NCBI RefSeq assembly: GCF_009720365.1
Contig: NZ_ML769323.1
Location: 31,541-95,540, forward strand
Direction of reading: 5' to 3'
Length of the DNA stretch: 64,000 nucleotides
Source of the DNA: Catellatospora paridis
Lineage (GTDB): Bacteria > Actinomycetota > Actinomycetes > Mycobacteriales > Micromonosporaceae
Under the pieces are notes generated by a model that saw only the letters and a program-made list of their open reading frames with translations, was not told the DNA's origin and did no database searches. Shown one piece after another: positions 33,676 through 42,583 of this stretch. Position numbers and translations under genes: made by a program. Numbering within the stretch: position 1 is the first letter of the stretch; each line of letters begins with the position of its first letter.

Positions 33676-33712
33676 AAGGGGTGGGCGTCTCCCTACGGCG
33701 TCCACCCCTTCG
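33676..33712 (+). terminator. Attenuator-like hairpin between binding protein and permease genes
   Basis: GAAGGGGTGG (33676-33685) pairs perfectly with CCACCCCTTC (33703-33712). Sited 35 nt after the binding-protein stop inside the operon, it could trim or partly terminate the message so that binding protein exceeds permease. Confidence 0.65.
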
Positions 33713-33794
33713 CCCGCCGCGACGGGACGTGGCCCGCCATGGCGCTCGCCACGTTCCGCATCATATCGACCATCCTCGGTTAATGGAGGTAATC

Positions 33795-34715
33795 GTGCGC
33801 GGGCTGTCGCACCGGCTGCACCGATTCGACGTGAAGCACATGCCTTACGTCCTGATCGCACCGTTCTTCATCCTCTTCGCGATCTTCGGGTTGTTCCCGT
33901 TGATCTTCAACGGCGTGGTGGCCCTGCGCACCTGGCGGCTGGACGATCCGGCCCAGGACGGGTGGGCGGGCCTGGCCAACTTCGAGCGCCTGCTGACCGA
34001 CGAGGACTTCGGGAACGCGCTCTACAACACCTTCGGCATCTTCGTGCTGTCCACGGTGCCGCAGCTGCTGCTCGCCCTGTGCGTGGCGTTCCTGCTCAAC
34101 CGCAGGCTGCGCGGGCAGACCTGGTTCCGGGTCAGCATGCTGCTGCCGTACATCACCCCGCTGACCGCGTCCACGCTGGTCTTCCTGGTGGTGTTCGGGC
34201 GCGACACCGGCGTGGCCAACTGGGTGCTGTCCGTCGTCGGCGTGGACGCGATCGACTGGCGCGCGGGCAAGCTGCAGTCCTGGGTGGCCATCGCCACGAT
34301 GGTCAACTGGAAGTGGATCGGCTACAACGCGCTGCTCTACCTGTCGGCGATGCAGACCATCCCGCGCGACATCTACGAGGCGTCCGCGCTGGACGGCGCG
34401 ACCGCCTGGAAGCAGCTGTGGCGGATCACCGTGCCGATGATCCTGCCCGTCGTGATCTTCACCGTGGTGCTGTCCACCATCGGCGGCCTGCAGCTGTTCA
34501 CCGAACCGATGCTGCTCGACTCGAACCCGGCGTCGGCCAGCGGCGGCTCCAACGGCGAGTGGCAGACCATCGCCCAGCTCATCTACAAGGTCGGCTGGAA
34601 GAACCTCAACCTGGGCTACGCCGCGGCGATGTCCTGGGCCCTGTTCCTGATCATCGTGGTCGTCGCGGTCGTCAACACCGTGCTGACCAACCGGCTCGGA
34701 GGAGGAAAGCGGTGA
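33795..34715 (+). CDS. Sugar ABC transporter permease (MalF type)
   Basis: A 306-residue permease with six TM helices, starting MPYVLIAPFFILFAIFGLFP. The cytoplasmic EAA loop is EASALDGATAWKQLWRITVP, which contacts the ATPase. No ATPase gene is in this operon, so it probably uses a shared MsiK-type multi-sugar ATPase, as is common in actinobacteria (inference). GTG 33795 is chosen for its GGAGG at 5-nt spacing. It overlaps the next permease by GTGA. Confidence 0.92.
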   Translation: MRGLSHRLHRFDVKHMPYVLIAPFFILFAIFGLFPLIFNGVVALRTWRLDDPAQDGWAGLANFERLLTDEDFGNALYNTFGIFVLSTVPQLLLALCVAFLLNRRLRGQTWFRVSMLLPYITPLTASTLVFLVVFGRDTGVANWVLSVVGVDAIDWRAGKLQSWVAIATMVNWKWIGYNALLYLSAMQTIPRDIYEASALDGATAWKQLWRITVPMILPVVIFTVVLSTIGGLQLFTEPMLLDSNPASASGGSNGEWQTIAQLIYKVGWKNLNLGYAAAMSWALFLIIVVVAVVNTVLTNRLGGGKR

Positions 34716-35656
34716 GCACCACCACCGACACCCGCGTCGCGAACCCGCCCGGCGCAGACCCCGGCGAGGCCGCGCCGCGCCGCAAGGTCAAGCCGTCCAT
34801 GTCGGGGCGCGCGCCCCAGGACACCCCGGCCGGCAAGTGGACGTACCTCCTGCTCGGCCTCACCTTCCTGCTGTCGATCTACCCGATCTACTGGATGTTC
34901 GTCATCGCGACGAGCACCGACGCGGCGCTGGCCGAGATCCCGCCGAAGTTCCTGCCGGGCGGCGAGTTCATGAAGAACCTCGACGAGGTCTTCTCGCTGC
35001 AGGACGTGTACTTCGCCGAGTCGCTGGTCAACAGCCTCATCGTGTCCACCGTGGTCACCGTGTCGGTGCTGTTCTTCTGCTCGGTGGCCGGCTTCGCGTT
35101 CGCCAAGCTGCGGTTCCGGGGCAGCCGGATCCTGATGGTGATGGTCGTGCTGACCCTCACCGTGCCCAACCAGCTCGGCATCGTCGCGCTCTACATCCTG
35201 ATGGGCTACCTGCCCGGCGAGGGCGGCTGGAACGGCAGCCTGCTCGCGGTCATCGTGCCCGGCCTGGTCAGCGCGTTCGGCGTGTTCTACATGCGGCAGT
35301 TCATCCTGGGCGCGGTGCCCGACGAGCTGATCGAGTCGGGGCGCGTCGACGGCGCGACGACCATGCGCATCTACTGGAGCATCGTGCTGCCCGCGGTCCG
35401 GCCCGCGCTGGCCGTGCTGGGCCTGCTCACCTTCGTCGGCAGCTGGAACGACTTCCAGTGGCCGCTGATCACGCTGGGCGGCACGGACTACCCGACCTCG
35501 ATGGTCGCGCTGTTCGACCTGGCCAGCGGTAATTATGTGCTGTACCGGCGGGTGCTCGCCGGCGCGTTCGTGGCTACCGTGCCACTGATCATCTTGTTGT
35601 TCGTCGGGGGCAGGCAGATCGTCCGCGGCATCATGGAGGGTGCGGTCAAATCGTGA
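34712..35656 (+). CDS. Sugar ABC transporter permease (MalG type)
   Basis: A 314-residue permease with a hydrophilic N-terminal extension of about 45 residues, then six TM helices (WTYLLLGLTFLLSIYPIYWM onward). The EAA-type loop is ESGRVDGATTMRIYWSIVLP, and the C-terminus is GGRQIVRGIMEGAVK. It pairs with the upstream MalF-type subunit. GTG 34712 overlaps the preceding stop (GTGA), and its stop overlaps the GTG of the beta-mannosidase gene. Confidence 0.92.
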   Translation: MSTTTDTRVANPPGADPGEAAPRRKVKPSMSGRAPQDTPAGKWTYLLLGLTFLLSIYPIYWMFVIATSTDAALAEIPPKFLPGGEFMKNLDEVFSLQDVYFAESLVNSLIVSTVVTVSVLFFCSVAGFAFAKLRFRGSRILMVMVVLTLTVPNQLGIVALYILMGYLPGEGGWNGSLLAVIVPGLVSAFGVFYMRQFILGAVPDELIESGRVDGATTMRIYWSIVLPAVRPALAVLGLLTFVGSWNDFQWPLITLGGTDYPTSMVALFDLASGNYVLYRRVLAGAFVATVPLIILLFVGGRQIVRGIMEGAVKS

Positions 35657-38109
35657 TGATGGCGTCTCGGTCCCGAAGCATGGTCCAGCTCCACCACGGC
35701 TGGCAGGTGTCGGCGCGCAACACGCCGGTGCCGGTCAGCCGGGTGCCGGCGACCGTGCCCGGGTGCGTGCACACCGACCTGCTGGCGGCCGGTCTCATTC
35801 CCGATCCGTTCCTGGACGCGAACGAGACCGAGCTGAACTGGATCGGGCGCACCCAGTGGACGTACGAGACCAGTTTCCAATGGTCCGGCCCGGTCGACGA
35901 CCGGATCGACCTGGTGTGCGCGGGGCTGGACACCGTCGCCGCCATCTCGCTCAACGGCACCGAGGTAGGGCGCACCGCGAACATGCACCGCGGCTACCGC
36001 TTCGACCTGCGCTCGGCGCTCACCCCCGGCCGCAACGACCTGCGCATCACCTTCGACTCGCCGTACGAGTACACGGCGGCGATGGCGCGGCAGGTCGGCT
36101 CCCGGCCGGGGGCCTACGACGAGCCGTACAACCTGATCCGCAAGATGGCCTGCAACTTCGGCTGGGACTGGGGCCCGACCGTGGTGACCGCCGGCATCTG
36201 GCAGCCGATCGGCCTGCACAGCTGGTCGACGGCGCGGCTGGCGCAGGTGCGCCCGCAGATCACCGTGGACGGCACGACCGGTGTGGTGGACGTGCACGTC
36301 GACGTCGAGCGGGCGTCCACCGAGTCGCTGCACGTCACCGTCGAGGTCGGCGGCGTGGTCGGGGTGGCCTCGATCGGCGCGGGCAGCATCGGCGCCACGC
36401 TGCGGCTGAGCGTGCCGGACGTGGCGCGCTGGTGGCCGCGCGGCTACGGCGAGCAGCCGCTCTACCCGCTGCGCGTGGTGCTGGCCACCGAGGGCGGCCG
36501 GGAGCTGGACCGCTGGGAGCGGCGCGTCGGCTTCCGCACGGTGCGCGTCGACACCACCCCGGACGAGCACGGCACGCCGTACACGGTGGTGGTCAACGAC
36601 AAGCCGGTGTTCGTGAAGGGGGTCAACTGGATCCCCGACGACGCCTTCGTCACCCGGATCACCCGGGAGCGGCTGGCCGAGCGCTTCCGCCAGGCGTGCG
36701 ACGCGAACATCAACTACCTGCGGGTATGGGGCGGCGGGCGCTACGAGTCGGAGGACTTCTACGAGCTCGCCGACGAAATGGGCCTGATGGTGGGGCAGGA
36801 CTTCCTGTTCGCCTGCGCGGCATACCCGGAGGAGGAGCCGTTCGCGGCCGAGGTCGCGGCCGAGGCCCGTGAGCACGTGGTGCGCCTGGCCTCCCACCCC
36901 AGCCTGGTGACGTGGACCGGGAACAACGAGAACATCTGGGGCTTCGCCGACTGGGGCTGGCCGGAGCAGCTGCACGGGCGCAGCTGGGGCGCGGGCTTCT
37001 ACCACGAGCTGCTGCCCTCGATCGTGGCCGAACTGGATCCGACCCGGCCGTACTGGCCGGGCAGCCCCTGGTCGGGCACGCCGGACATCCACCCGAACGA
37101 CCCGGCGCACGGCACCATGCACATCTGGGACGTGTGGAACCAGATCGACTACACGCACTACCGGGACTACATCCCCCGGTTCTGCGCCGAGTTCGGGTTC
37201 CAGGCCCCGCCGGCGTACGCGACGCTGCGCCGGGCGCTGCACGACGAGCCGCTGGCCAGCGACTCACCCGGCATGCGCCACCACCAGAAGGCCGCCGACG
37301 GCGACCTCAAACTGCGGCGCGGGCTGGACGCCCACCTGCCCGAGCCGCACGGCTTCGACGACTGGCACTACCTCACGCAGGTCAACCAGGCCCGCGCGAT
37401 CCAGCTGGCCGTCGAGCACTTCCGCTCCCACCAGCCCGTCTGCATGGGCGCGATCGTCTGGCAGCTCAACGACTGCTGGCCGGTGACGTCCTGGGCGGCG
37501 ATCGACGGCGACGGGCGGCGCAAGCCGCTGTGGCACGCGCTGCGCGCCGCGTACGCCGACCGCCTTCTCACGATCCAGCCGCGCGACGGCGGCCTGGCCC
37601 TGGTCGCGTCCAACGACACCGACCAGCCGTGGCAGGCCGAGGCGACCGTGACCAGTCACGATCTCAGCGGCAAGGCCCTGGCCATGACCACGGTCGACGT
37701 CGACGTCGCGCCGCGTTCGGTGACGGTGACGCCTATCCCGGACAGTGTGGCGCTGCCCGAGGAACCCCGGTCCGAGCTGCTGCGGGCCGTCGCCGGGGAG
37801 CAGCAGGCCTGGTGGTTCCACGCCGAGGACCGCGAGATCGACTACCCGGTCGCCCGGTACGAGGCGCACGTCGAGCGCACCGCCGTCGGCTACGACGTCA
37901 CCGTCACCGCCGGAACCATCCTGCGCGACCTGTCCCTGTTCCCCGACCGCCTCGACCCGGCCGCCACCGTCGACCAAGCCCTGGTCACGCTGCTGCCGGG
38001 CGAGTCGGTCACCTTCACGGTCCGGAGCGCCCCGGATCTCGACACCGCAGCACTGGCCGCCCAGCCGGTGCTGCGCTGCGTCAACGACATCGACCCGCGG
38101 AGCGCCTGA
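35653..38109 (+). CDS. GH2 beta-mannosidase
   Basis: An 818-residue cytoplasmic glycoside hydrolase. The sugar-binding domain starts VPATVPGCVHTDLLAAGLIP; NWIGRTQWTYETSF and FGWDWGPTVVTAGIWQPI are typical of GH2 mannosidases. The acid/base is E426 in TGNNENIWGF and the nucleophile is E513 in CAEFGFQAPP. It cleaves terminal beta-mannosyl residues from imported manno-oligosaccharides. The start GTG ATG ATG cluster overlaps the permease stop; ATG 35656 is an alternative. It closes the ABC operon, followed by a strong hairpin. Confidence 0.92.
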   Translation: MMMASRSRSMVQLHHGWQVSARNTPVPVSRVPATVPGCVHTDLLAAGLIPDPFLDANETELNWIGRTQWTYETSFQWSGPVDDRIDLVCAGLDTVAAISLNGTEVGRTANMHRGYRFDLRSALTPGRNDLRITFDSPYEYTAAMARQVGSRPGAYDEPYNLIRKMACNFGWDWGPTVVTAGIWQPIGLHSWSTARLAQVRPQITVDGTTGVVDVHVDVERASTESLHVTVEVGGVVGVASIGAGSIGATLRLSVPDVARWWPRGYGEQPLYPLRVVLATEGGRELDRWERRVGFRTVRVDTTPDEHGTPYTVVVNDKPVFVKGVNWIPDDAFVTRITRERLAERFRQACDANINYLRVWGGGRYESEDFYELADEMGLMVGQDFLFACAAYPEEEPFAAEVAAEAREHVVRLASHPSLVTWTGNNENIWGFADWGWPEQLHGRSWGAGFYHELLPSIVAELDPTRPYWPGSPWSGTPDIHPNDPAHGTMHIWDVWNQIDYTHYRDYIPRFCAEFGFQAPPAYATLRRALHDEPLASDSPGMRHHQKAADGDLKLRRGLDAHLPEPHGFDDWHYLTQVNQARAIQLAVEHFRSHQPVCMGAIVWQLNDCWPVTSWAAIDGDGRRKPLWHALRAAYADRLLTIQPRDGGLALVASNDTDQPWQAEATVTSHDLSGKALAMTTVDVDVAPRSVTVTPIPDSVALPEEPRSELLRAVAGEQQAWWFHAEDREIDYPVARYEAHVERTAVGYDVTVTAGTILRDLSLFPDRLDPAATVDQALVTLLPGESVTFTVRSAPDLDTAALAAQPVLRCVNDIDPRSA

Positions 38110-38124
38110 CCGCGGCGAGCACGA

Positions 38125-38168
38125 TCTCGGCGGGCCGTGGCCGTTCCGGCGACCACGGACCGCCGAGA
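38125..38168 (+). terminator. Operon terminator after beta-mannosidase
   Basis: TCTCGGCGG...CCGTGG (from 38125) pairs with CCACGG...CCGCCGAGA (to 38168), a 15-bp stem with a single mismatched pair, 16 nt after the stop. Confidence 0.75.
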
Positions 38169-38297
38169 CCTTCTGATCGGTAAGGCCCCTCTTCCACGGA
38201 TGCCGACCGGCCACCGCGACCCGCTCGACGCCGTCCCGCCGCACCACCGGCGGCGTGCGGGCGGGCCGCACCGACCGGCGGCGAAAGGAGCACGCAC

Positions 38298-40280
38298 ATG
38301 AACAGACGGATCCTGGCGGTCGCCGCCGGGGCGCTGATCCTGCTGCTCGGCACCGGCAGCGGCACCGCCGCCGCGGCCGGTGGCCACCACGACGCGGGGT
38401 TCGTGACCCGCCACGGCAGTGACCTGAAACTGAACGGCAAGCCGTTCCGGTTCGCCGGGACGAACAACTACTACCTGATCTACTCGTCGCAGGTGATGGT
38501 CGACGACGTGTTCGCCCGCGCCGAGGCGGCGGACCTGACCGTGCTGCGCAGCTGGGGCTGGCTCGACATCGGCAACCAGGACGACTCCGGTTCGGTGTCG
38601 GGCAAGAAGAACGGCGTCTACCTGCAGTACTGGGACGGCACGCGGCCCGCGTACAACGACGGGCCGGACGGTCTGCAGCGGCTGGACTACGTGCTGTGGA
38701 AGGCTGGGCAGACCGGGATCAAGCTGGTCATCCCGTTCACCAACAACTGGTCCGACTTCGGCGGCATCGACCAGTACGTGCGCTGGGCCGGGGCCGACAA
38801 CCACGACGACTTCTTCACCGACCCGGTCATCAAGGGCTGGTACAAGGACTGGATCAGTCACCTGCTCAACCGGGTGAACCCGCTGACCGGCCTGGCGTAC
38901 AAGGACGACCCGGCGGTGATGATGTGGGAGCTGGGCAACGAGCCGCGCTGCAAGGGTTCCGGCCTGTATCCGCCGTCGGCCTCGTGCACCCCGGCCACGC
39001 TCACCGCCTGGGCCGACGAGATGACCCGCCACGTCAAGAACGTCGACAGCAGGCACCTGGTCGGCGTCGGTGACGAGGGCTTCTACTGCGACGACCCGGC
39101 CTCGGCGGACTGGACCACCAACTGCGGCGAGGGCGTCGACTCGGTCGCGCTCGGCAGGCTGCCCGCGGTGGACGTGGTCTCGTTCCACCTCTACCCGGAC
39201 GGCTGGGGCAACAAGACCGCCCAGTGGGGCGCCGACTGGATCAAGCGGCACAACCGCGACGCCAAGAAGGCGACCAAGCCGTCCATGCTCGGCGAGTTCG
39301 GCTGGCGCGACAAGGCCACCCGCAACCCCGTCTACCAGCAGTGGACCGAAGCCGCCGCGAGCGACGGCGGGGACGGCTTCCTCTACTGGATGCTCAACGG
39401 CGTCCAGGACGACGGCACCATGTACCCCGACTACGACGGCTTCACCGTGGCCTGCCCCGGCACGGTCTGCCAGACCATCACCAACGCCGGGACCATCATC
39501 AGCAGTGGCCGGCGCACCTTCCCGCCGGTCGCCGACCACGACAACGCGGTGGTGCCGTTCGGCACGACGGCCACGCTCAGCCCGGCGGCCAACGACATCG
39601 CGTACCAGACGCACGTCCGGGTCGACAAGATCGATCTGGATCCGGCCGCGGACGGGCGGCAGACCAGCGCGGCCGTGCCCGGCGGTGCGTTCACCCTGGC
39701 CGCCTCAGGGCAGCTCACGTTCACCCCGAACGAGGGCTTCACCGGCAAGGCGGCGGTGGACTACACGATCCGCGACACGGCGGCCAGGCTGTCCAACGTG
39801 GCCACCGTGACCGTGACCGTGCTGCCCGACCCGACCGCCGCCATCCCGCTCGCCTCCTGGGAGACCGGCGTCGAAGGCTGGGCCCCCGGCAACTGGCAGA
39901 CCAACGCGGGCACCCTCAGCGCGCAGACGACGTTCGCCACCGACGGCACGTCCGGCCTGCACGCCGACGCCGCCGACGGCGGCTGGTTCGGGGTCAGCCT
40001 CCCCGCGCCGGTGGACCTGTCGGGCAAGTCGTATGTCAAGTTCGATCTGCGCACCGCCACGGCCGGCACCTCCACCAGCATCGTGCTGCAGACCGGCCCC
40101 TCCTGGACCTGGTGCCAGGGCCCCTTCAACTGGGTCAACCAGGACACCGCCCTGGCCACCGTCGAGGTGGATCTCAACACCGGCCTGTCCTGCGACCCGT
40201 CCTCCCTCAACGAGGTCCACGCCGTCTACCTCTGGCTCAGCCCCGGCTCCTTCGACCTGGACAACCTCCGCGCCGAGTAG
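38298..40280 (+). CDS. Secreted GH5-type endo-beta-mannanase with C-terminal accessory domains
   Basis: A 660-residue secreted enzyme with signal peptide to about residue 27. The GH5 (mannanase clan) barrel runs about 30-400: FRFAGTNNYYLIY, LRSWGWLDIGNQ, WELGNEPRC (acid/base E215), VSFHLYPDGWG, LGEFGW (nucleophile E333), FLYWMLNG. Then comes a cadherin/Big-like domain (about 410-515) with LTFTPNEGFTGKAAVDYTI. The C-terminal beta-sandwich (about 520-660) ends SPGSFDLDNLRAE and is probably a carbohydrate-binding module. It liberates oligosaccharides for the upstream importer. AAAGGAG precedes the ATG. No CebR-type operator is seen directly upstream. Confidence 0.88.
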   Translation: MNRRILAVAAGALILLLGTGSGTAAAAGGHHDAGFVTRHGSDLKLNGKPFRFAGTNNYYLIYSSQVMVDDVFARAEAADLTVLRSWGWLDIGNQDDSGSVSGKKNGVYLQYWDGTRPAYNDGPDGLQRLDYVLWKAGQTGIKLVIPFTNNWSDFGGIDQYVRWAGADNHDDFFTDPVIKGWYKDWISHLLNRVNPLTGLAYKDDPAVMMWELGNEPRCKGSGLYPPSASCTPATLTAWADEMTRHVKNVDSRHLVGVGDEGFYCDDPASADWTTNCGEGVDSVALGRLPAVDVVSFHLYPDGWGNKTAQWGADWIKRHNRDAKKATKPSMLGEFGWRDKATRNPVYQQWTEAAASDGGDGFLYWMLNGVQDDGTMYPDYDGFTVACPGTVCQTITNAGTIISSGRRTFPPVADHDNAVVPFGTTATLSPAANDIAYQTHVRVDKIDLDPAADGRQTSAAVPGGAFTLAASGQLTFTPNEGFTGKAAVDYTIRDTAARLSNVATVTVTVLPDPTAAIPLASWETGVEGWAPGNWQTNAGTLSAQTTFATDGTSGLHADAADGGWFGVSLPAPVDLSGKSYVKFDLRTATAGTSTSIVLQTGPSWTWCQGPFNWVNQDTALATVEVDLNTGLSCDPSSLNEVHAVYLWLSPGSFDLDNLRAE

Positions 40281-40299
40281 CCCGAGCAAACGAGCGAAA

Positions 40300-40345
40300 G
40301 GAAGGGCACCTTCACATCGCTATGCGATGTAGAAGGTGCCCTTCC
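40300..40345 (+). repeat. Palindromic repeat family A, copy 3 (terminator-like)
   Basis: GGAAGGGCACCTTC (40300-40313) / GAAGGTGCCCTTCC (40332-40345), inner pair ACATCGC/GCGATGT. It lies 19 nt after the mannanase stop, between convergent genes. Confidence 0.82.
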
Positions 40346-40411
40346 CAACGCCTGAGGCCGAATGGGCTGGGAAGACGGGGCTGTCGCAGCCCCTCGCGGG
40401 TGTCGCGGCGG

Positions 40412-41032
40412 TCAGGCGGCCGCGGGCAGGGCGATCGTGTGGTTCGTGTGGGTGACCTTGGCGCGCAGGTAGCGGAGGTTGTCCGGCTTGGCGTGCACGG
40501 CGGTGGGGACGACGTGGGCCACCTCGACGCCGTGGTCGCGCAGCTGGCTGGGCTTGTCCGGGTTGTTGGTGAGCAGGTCGATGCGGGGCACGCCGAGGGC
40601 GGCCAGCATCTGCGCGGCGGCGGTGTAGTCGCGCTCGTCGTCGCCGAACCCGAGCGCCCGGTTCGCGGCGTAGGTGTCCAGTCCCGCGTCCTGCAGGGCG
40701 TACGCGTCGAGCTTGGCGTACAGGCCGATGCCCCGGCCCTCCTGGCGCAGGTAGAGCAGGTAGCCGCCGCGCTCGGTGATGCGCTGCACGGCCTCGCGCA
40801 GCTGCGGGCCGCAGTCACAGCGAGCCGAGCCGAAGACGTCGCCGGTCATGCACTCCGAGTGGGCGCGGACCAGCGGGGTGGCCGCGTTCGCGAAGTCGCC
40901 GAGGCCGAGCGCGAGGTGCTCCAAGCCGTCGGACAGGCCGGTGAAGGTGAAGACCTCGGCGGTGGTGGCGTACCCGTCGGGAAAGCGCAGCGGAACGGTC
41001 ACCCTCGTGCGTACACCCAGCTGCTCGGTCAT
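40412..41032 (-). CDS. ribA: GTP cyclohydrolase II
   Basis: A 206-residue RibA with zinc site HSECMTGDVFGSARCDCGPQL (two cited parts: HSECMTGDVFGS and RCDCGPQL), the catalytic EGRGIGLYAKLDAYALQD region and ITNNP-like LLTNNPDKPSQL. It opens GTP to give 2,5-diamino-6-ribosylamino-pyrimidinone phosphate in riboflavin synthesis. There is no fused RibB domain and no rib genes adjacent, so it is a stand-alone copy. It is divergent from the MFS gene across a 141-bp region with palindromes. Confidence 0.93.
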   Translation of the reverse strand: MTEQLGVRTRVTVPLRFPDGYATTAEVFTFTGLSDGLEHLALGLGDFANAATPLVRAHSECMTGDVFGSARCDCGPQLREAVQRITERGGYLLYLRQEGRGIGLYAKLDAYALQDAGLDTYAANRALGFGDDERDYTAAAQMLAALGVPRIDLLTNNPDKPSQLRDHGVEVAHVVPTAVHAKPDNLRYLRAKVTHTNHTIALPAAA

Positions 41033-41087
41033 CGCTCACCAGTCTCGTCGTCGGAACGTGCCCATTCAGGTAACGCGCACGTTGCTA

Positions 41088-41108
41088 CTTGATTGTTGAA
41101 GCATCAAG
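41088..41108. promoter_or_regulatory. Operator-like palindrome in ribA/MFS divergent region
   Basis: CTTGAT (41088-41093) and ATCAAG (41103-41108) flank TGTTGAAGC. AT-rich, and in the middle of a divergent promoter region. A second inverted repeat AACGTGC/GCACGTT spans 41055-41083. These may be MarR- or GntR-type operators; the regulator is unknown. Confidence 0.4.
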
Positions 41109-41173
41109 AACTGTGTGAAATTCCCTCACCTCCCTCTGTGCGCTACGCCACACGCCGCGTAGCATCCGCAGCC

Positions 41174-42583
41174 ATGACCGTGTCGCCCCCCACATCCTCC
41201 GAGGTCACCGCCCCCGACCAGGACCAACCGCTCACCGGCGGGGTACGCGCCGGGTACGCGCTGGGCTCGCTGGCCACCGGAGCCTTCGGCACCGTGCCCG
41301 GCCTGCTGCTGCTGCCGTACCTGACCGACAACCTGGGCGTCGCCGCGGGGCTGGCCGGCCTGCTGGTGCTCGTGCCGAAGGCCTGGGACGTGCTGATCAA
41401 CCCGGTCGCGGGCCGTATCTCCGACCGCACCGTGTCCCGCTGGGGCGCCCGGCGGCCCTACCTGCTGTTCGGCGGGCTCGCCGTGGCGGTGCTGTTCGCG
41501 GCGATGTTCGCCGGGCCGTTCGGGGCCGGCTCGGGGGCGGCGCTCTACGTCGCGGTCGCGTTCCTGCTCACCGCCACCGCGTACGCCTTCTTCCAGGTGC
41601 CGTACGTGGCGATGCCCGCCGAGATGACCGACGACTACAGCGAACGCACCCGCCTGATGACCTGGCGGGTCGCCGTGCTCGCGGTGGCGATCCTGGTCTC
41701 CGGCGCGGTCGCCCCGATCGTGGTGCAGGCCGGGGGCGGCGGCGTGCCCGGACACCGCTGGATGGGCGTGTTCGTCGCCGCGCTCATCGTGGTCGGCGCG
41801 CTCGGTTCGTTCTTCGGCACCCGTCGCGCTCCGGTCGGCCGGGTCACCGAGAGTGAGCCGACGCTGCGCGCGCAGCTCGCAGTGGTACGCCGGAACAAGC
41901 CGTTCACCGTGCTGCTGACCGTGTTCGTGGTGCAGTCGATCGGCGTCGCGACGATGCTGGCCGGGGTCAAGTACGTCGCCGACCACGTGCTCCAGCGCCC
42001 CGAGGACGGCCCGACGCTGCTGTTCGCCTGCTTCGTCGGCCCGGCGCTGCTGGTCATGCCGCTGTGGAGCCGGGTCGGCGCGCGGGTCGGCAAGACGAAG
42101 GCGCTGGTGCTGGCCTCGGTGCTGCTGTCCGGCGGTGCGCTGGCGCTGATCGTGGCGGGGTCCGTGCCGCCGGTGGTGGCGTACGTCATCACGGGCGTGA
42201 TCGGCGTCGGCTACGCGGGCCAGCAGGTGTTCGCGATGGCGATGCTGCCCGACTGTGTCGCGTACGACGCGGCCCGCACCGGCCGCCGCCAGGCGGGCGT
42301 GTTCACCGGCCTGTGGACGGCGGGGGAGACGTTCGGCCTCGCACTCGGCCCCGGCCTCTACGCGCTGGTGCTGCAGCTGTCCGGTTACACCTCCTCGGCC
42401 GGTGGCGCGGTGGCGCAGTCCGACGGCGCGAAGCTCGGCGTGCTGCTCGGCTTCAGCCTCGTGCCCGCGCTGCTGGTCGGCCCGGTGACGCTGCTGCTGC
42501 GCCGCTACGACCTGACCCCGGAGCGCCTGGCATCCGTGCAGGTGGAGAACGGCAGTGCCGCAAAAGATAGTGTGGCCCGATGA
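41174..42583 (+). CDS. MFS sugar symporter (GPH family)
   Basis: A 469-residue, twelve-helix transporter of the glycoside-pentoside-hexuronide:cation family. It has VPKAWDVLINPVAGRISDRT followed by WGARRPYLLFGG, FFQVPYVAMPAEMT, and YAGQQVFAMAMLPDCVAYDA in the second half. It probably imports a sugar or glycoside with a cation. No ribosome site precedes ATG 41174, and a TAGCAT -10-like box is close to it, so the transcript may be leaderless. It overlaps the next gene by ATGA. Confidence 0.88.
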   Translation: MTVSPPTSSEVTAPDQDQPLTGGVRAGYALGSLATGAFGTVPGLLLLPYLTDNLGVAAGLAGLLVLVPKAWDVLINPVAGRISDRTVSRWGARRPYLLFGGLAVAVLFAAMFAGPFGAGSGAALYVAVAFLLTATAYAFFQVPYVAMPAEMTDDYSERTRLMTWRVAVLAVAILVSGAVAPIVVQAGGGGVPGHRWMGVFVAALIVVGALGSFFGTRRAPVGRVTESEPTLRAQLAVVRRNKPFTVLLTVFVVQSIGVATMLAGVKYVADHVLQRPEDGPTLLFACFVGPALLVMPLWSRVGARVGKTKALVLASVLLSGGALALIVAGSVPPVVAYVITGVIGVGYAGQQVFAMAMLPDCVAYDAARTGRRQAGVFTGLWTAGETFGLALGPGLYALVLQLSGYTSSAGGAVAQSDGAKLGVLLGFSLVPALLVGPVTLLLRRYDLTPERLASVQVENGSAAKDSVAR

